The position numbers and the translations under genes are program-made. Shown one piece after another: positions 4,905-6,717 of a stretch of DNA of 6,717 bases. The stretch comes from Terriglobus sp. (GTDB taxonomy: Bacteria > Acidobacteriota > Terriglobia > Terriglobales > Acidobacteriaceae), in contig JAHFTZ010000023.1 in NCBI GenBank assembly GCA_023265355.1, positions 4,554-11,270 of the forward strand, given 5' to 3'. Each line of letters starts with the position of its first letter. The first letter of the stretch is position 1. The notes under the pieces were generated by a model. That model was not told where the DNA came from and ran no database searches. It saw only the letters and a list, made by a program, of their open reading frames with translations.

Positions 4905-6717
4905 AGACAACCACCTTTCCTCAGGCCTCTGTCAAAGCACTACGTGCCATCGCTCTTCGAGTTGGATTAGGCGTTTGCCTTGGCTGTGCAATGGGTGTGG
5001 CGGCACAGCAGACCGCGACACCTCTCTCCGTGGAAGAGACGGTAACGGTTCTCGGTGCCGCTGAACCTATCGCCGAGGGTGAGAATGCGCGGTCGATCGA
5101 GACGCTTCCGATTGCGGCGCAGGGCACGCTTCTTCCTGAACTGGCTACGGCCTTGCGCGCAGATGCTTCGGTGTTTGTTCAGCAGCGTGGGCCGATGGGC
5201 GTTCAGCAGGACATCTCCATCCGTGGCGGAACCTTCGAGCAGACGCTTGTGCTTCTGAACGGCCTGCGCATCAACGACGCGGAGACCTCGCACTTCAACT
5301 TCGACATTCCCGTTCCCATGGCGGCGGTGTCGTCCCTGAGTGTGCTGCATGGCACGGGATCGACGCTCTATGGAGCGGACGCTCTGGCGGGTGTGATCGA
5401 CGTAAGAACGGTGAAGCCGGAGGCGAGTGAGTTGCGCCTGCGCGCTGGCGTGGGTAGCTACGGCATCAACCAGCAGGCGATTACAGCGAGCGGTGTGCGT
5501 GGGCGTGCGAGCGAGGTGCTGGCCGCAGGGAGGGATTTTTCTACGGGCTTCATCCCCGACCGCGACTATCGCAGCGAGACTGCCTCCAGCGAAACCCGCG
5601 TTACGACTTCGTTGGGCGATTCGGATGTTCTGCTTGCGGGAAGCGACCGTGCCTTTGGAGCGGACCAGTTTTATGGTGCCTATCCGTCCTTTGAACGGAC
5701 GAAGGGGTGGTTGGCCTCGCTGACGCAGGCTCTCGGCGCAAAGACGCTGGCGCAGGTGGCGTACCGGCGTCATTCGGATATCTACGTGCTCTTCCGGGAG
5801 AATCCGGCGTTCTACAAGAATCAGCACATCGACGAGAGCTGGCAGGGCGCGGTGCGGCGGCATGATGACGTGGGCAGCCATCTACGGATCTTTTACGGCG
5901 TGGAAGAGAATACGGATGAGATCGGCAGCAACAGCCTTGGCCACCACGGTCGCAATCGCGGCGAAGGTTATGTGAGCGCGGAGTTGCGTGGAGAGCGTGG
6001 ATCGTTGACGGCCGGTGTGCGCGAAGAGGTCTTCAGCGGAGGAAATACCGTGGCAGCGCCGATGTTTGCCGGTGCTCTGCGCGTGCACGAGAAGTTCAAG
6101 CTGCGGGCGTCTGCGGGTTACGGCTACCGGATTCCCACCTTCGTCGATCTGTACTACAACGATCCGACGACGATCAGCAATCCGACGCTGAAACCCGAGA
6201 GTGCGTGGAACTACGATGGCGGCGTGGATTGGTATGCGAGCGATCGCATCGCTTTCTCCGTTACGGGCTTTGCCTCGCGGCAGCGGGATGCGATCGACTA
6301 TGTGCGTGCCTCGTCTACGGCACCGTATCAGGCGCAGAATCTGCGCAACCTCGGCTTCAATGGTGTGGAGATCTCCGCGCAGGCGGGGCTTTCGCGCGGC
6401 CAGAGTGTCAGGCTGGCGTACACGGCGACCATCGGTGCGCAGGATGCGCTGCAGGGGCTACAGTCGCGCTTTGTCTTCAATCAGGCGGTAAATAATGCCA
6501 ACGCGGAGTGGAGCGCAGGATGGAAGCAGGTCTCCACCACGGCACGGCTGGGCGTGACGCAGAGGTATCAGCAGACGCCGTTCTCTGTGGTGGATGTCTC
6601 CGCGACCCGCAACCGGGGATGGTGGAGGCCGTATCTGCAGGTGACCAACCTCGCCAATACCGGATACCAGGAGATCGCGGGCATACGTAACCAGGGGCGC
6701 GCGTTTGTGGGCGGAGT
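4898..6717 (+). CDS. TonB-dependent outer-membrane receptor, compact BtuB-like size (3' end just outside window)
   Basis: The frame is open from TTG 4898 to the window edge (606 codons and two bases). A signal peptide covers residues 1-36: a basic segment (K13, R16, R21), a hydrophobic core, then GVAA before Q37, a plausible cleavage site. ETVTV (47-51) is a TonB box. The plug domain spans about 55-170 and includes QDISIRGG (104-111), LVLLNGLRIND and the end signature GSTLYGADALAGVIDV (155-170). The barrel follows, with GYRIPTFVDLYY (409-420) and NPTLKPES (428-435), typical of siderophore or cobalamin receptors. The last residues read GRAFVGGV, the usual run-up to a terminal strand, so only a few codons are missing. 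Such proteins import scarce nutrients using TonB-ExbBD energy. Length is close to E. coli BtuB (614), but the substrate is not determined. No carboxypeptidase-like N-terminal domain is present. Confidence 0.93.
   Translation, partial: MYQTTTFPQASVKALRAIALRVGLGVCLGCAMGVAAQQTATPLSVEETVTVLGAAEPIAEGENARSIETLPIAAQGTLLPELATALRADASVFVQQRGPMGVQQDISIRGGTFEQTLVLLNGLRINDAETSHFNFDIPVPMAAVSSLSVLHGTGSTLYGADALAGVIDVRTVKPEASELRLRAGVGSYGINQQAITASGVRGRASEVLAAGRDFSTGFIPDRDYRSETASSETRVTTSLGDSDVLLAGSDRAFGADQFYGAYPSFERTKGWLASLTQALGAKTLAQVAYRRHSDIYVLFRENPAFYKNQHIDESWQGAVRRHDDVGSHLRIFYGVEENTDEIGSNSLGHHGRNRGEGYVSAELRGERGSLTAGVREEVFSGGNTVAAPMFAGALRVHEKFKLRASAGYGYRIPTFVDLYYNDPTTISNPTLKPESAWNYDGGVDWYASDRIAFSVTGFASRQRDAIDYVRASSTAPYQAQNLRNLGFNGVEISAQAGLSRGQSVRLAYTATIGAQDALQGLQSRFVFNQAVNNANAEWSAGWKQVSTTARLGVTQRYQQTPFSVVDVSATRNRGWWRPYLQVTNLANTGYQEIAGIRNQGRAFVGG

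Noticed and set aside
4647..4910. Minus-strand open frame of 87 codons in the gap before the TonB receptor
   Set aside because: It overlaps the receptor start region, has no recognisable domain and no good ribosome-binding site, and lies where regulatory DNA is expected.
4967..5881. Long minus-strand open frame (304 codons) opposite the TonB receptor
   Set aside because: The plus-strand frame here encodes an unmistakable plug and barrel with signal peptide and TonB box. The minus frame gives a low-complexity, arginine- and histidine-rich product typical of antisense shadows in GC-rich DNA.

Overview
The window is a GC-rich stretch of bacterial chromosome, about 60% G+C by eye. The protein mix is a MurJ-like C-terminus, an Isc-type ferredoxin with IscX, a CDF metal exporter, a small orphan zinc-ribbon protein, an NADPH aldo-keto reductase and a compact TonB-dependent receptor. 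It points to a Gram-negative bacterium, because the receptor needs an outer membrane. The protein style reminds me of soil Acidobacteriaceae (Terriglobus, Granulicella, Edaphobacter), but that is recall of family flavour, not a computed assignment. I see no phage, plasmid, insertion-sequence, CRISPR, rRNA or tRNA signal.

Layout. Positions 1-240 (+) hold the last 79 codons of a multi-pass membrane protein, probably the lipid II flippase MurJ. Positions 241-483 (+) hold an open but truncated stretch that weakly resembles the end of a LytTR DNA-binding domain, probably a gene remnant. A 233-residue multi-pass membrane protein resembling DUF2306 follows at 517-1218 (+). A convergent gap of about 150 bp leads to a minus-strand pair, [2Fe-2S] ferredoxin (2035 to 1601) and iscX (1583 to 1368), separated by 17 bp and clearly an operon. 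A 70 bp divergent gap separates the ferredoxin from a CDF-family divalent metal exporter (2106-3059, +). The stop codon of the exporter directly abuts that of a minus-strand C4 zinc-ribbon protein (3332 to 3060). Upstream of that gene lies a strong inverted repeat (3348-3382), then an aldo-keto reductase (4510 to 3440, -). A 387 bp non-coding stretch separates it from the TonB-dependent receptor, which starts at a TTG codon (4898) and runs off the right edge only a few codons short of its end.

How the genes fit together. The ferredoxin and IscX are accessory parts of Fe-S cluster assembly. They sit back to back with a metal exporter, a plausible metal-homeostasis neighbourhood, although iscS, iscU and iscA are not in view. 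The other genes look like independent single-gene units.

I do not see a clear new multi-gene system. The most interesting signals are non-coding: (i) repeated GATACAA elements and a nested potential RNA fold around the TTG start and Shine-Dalgarno sequence of the receptor gene; (ii) a perfect 10-bp-arm inverted repeat immediately upstream of the zinc-ribbon ribosome-binding site; (iii) a pair of 13-14 nt direct repeats upstream of the aldo-keto reductase; and (iv) a ferredoxin start with no Shine-Dalgarno sequence and a TAAAAT hexamer 9 nt away, suggesting a leaderless mRNA.
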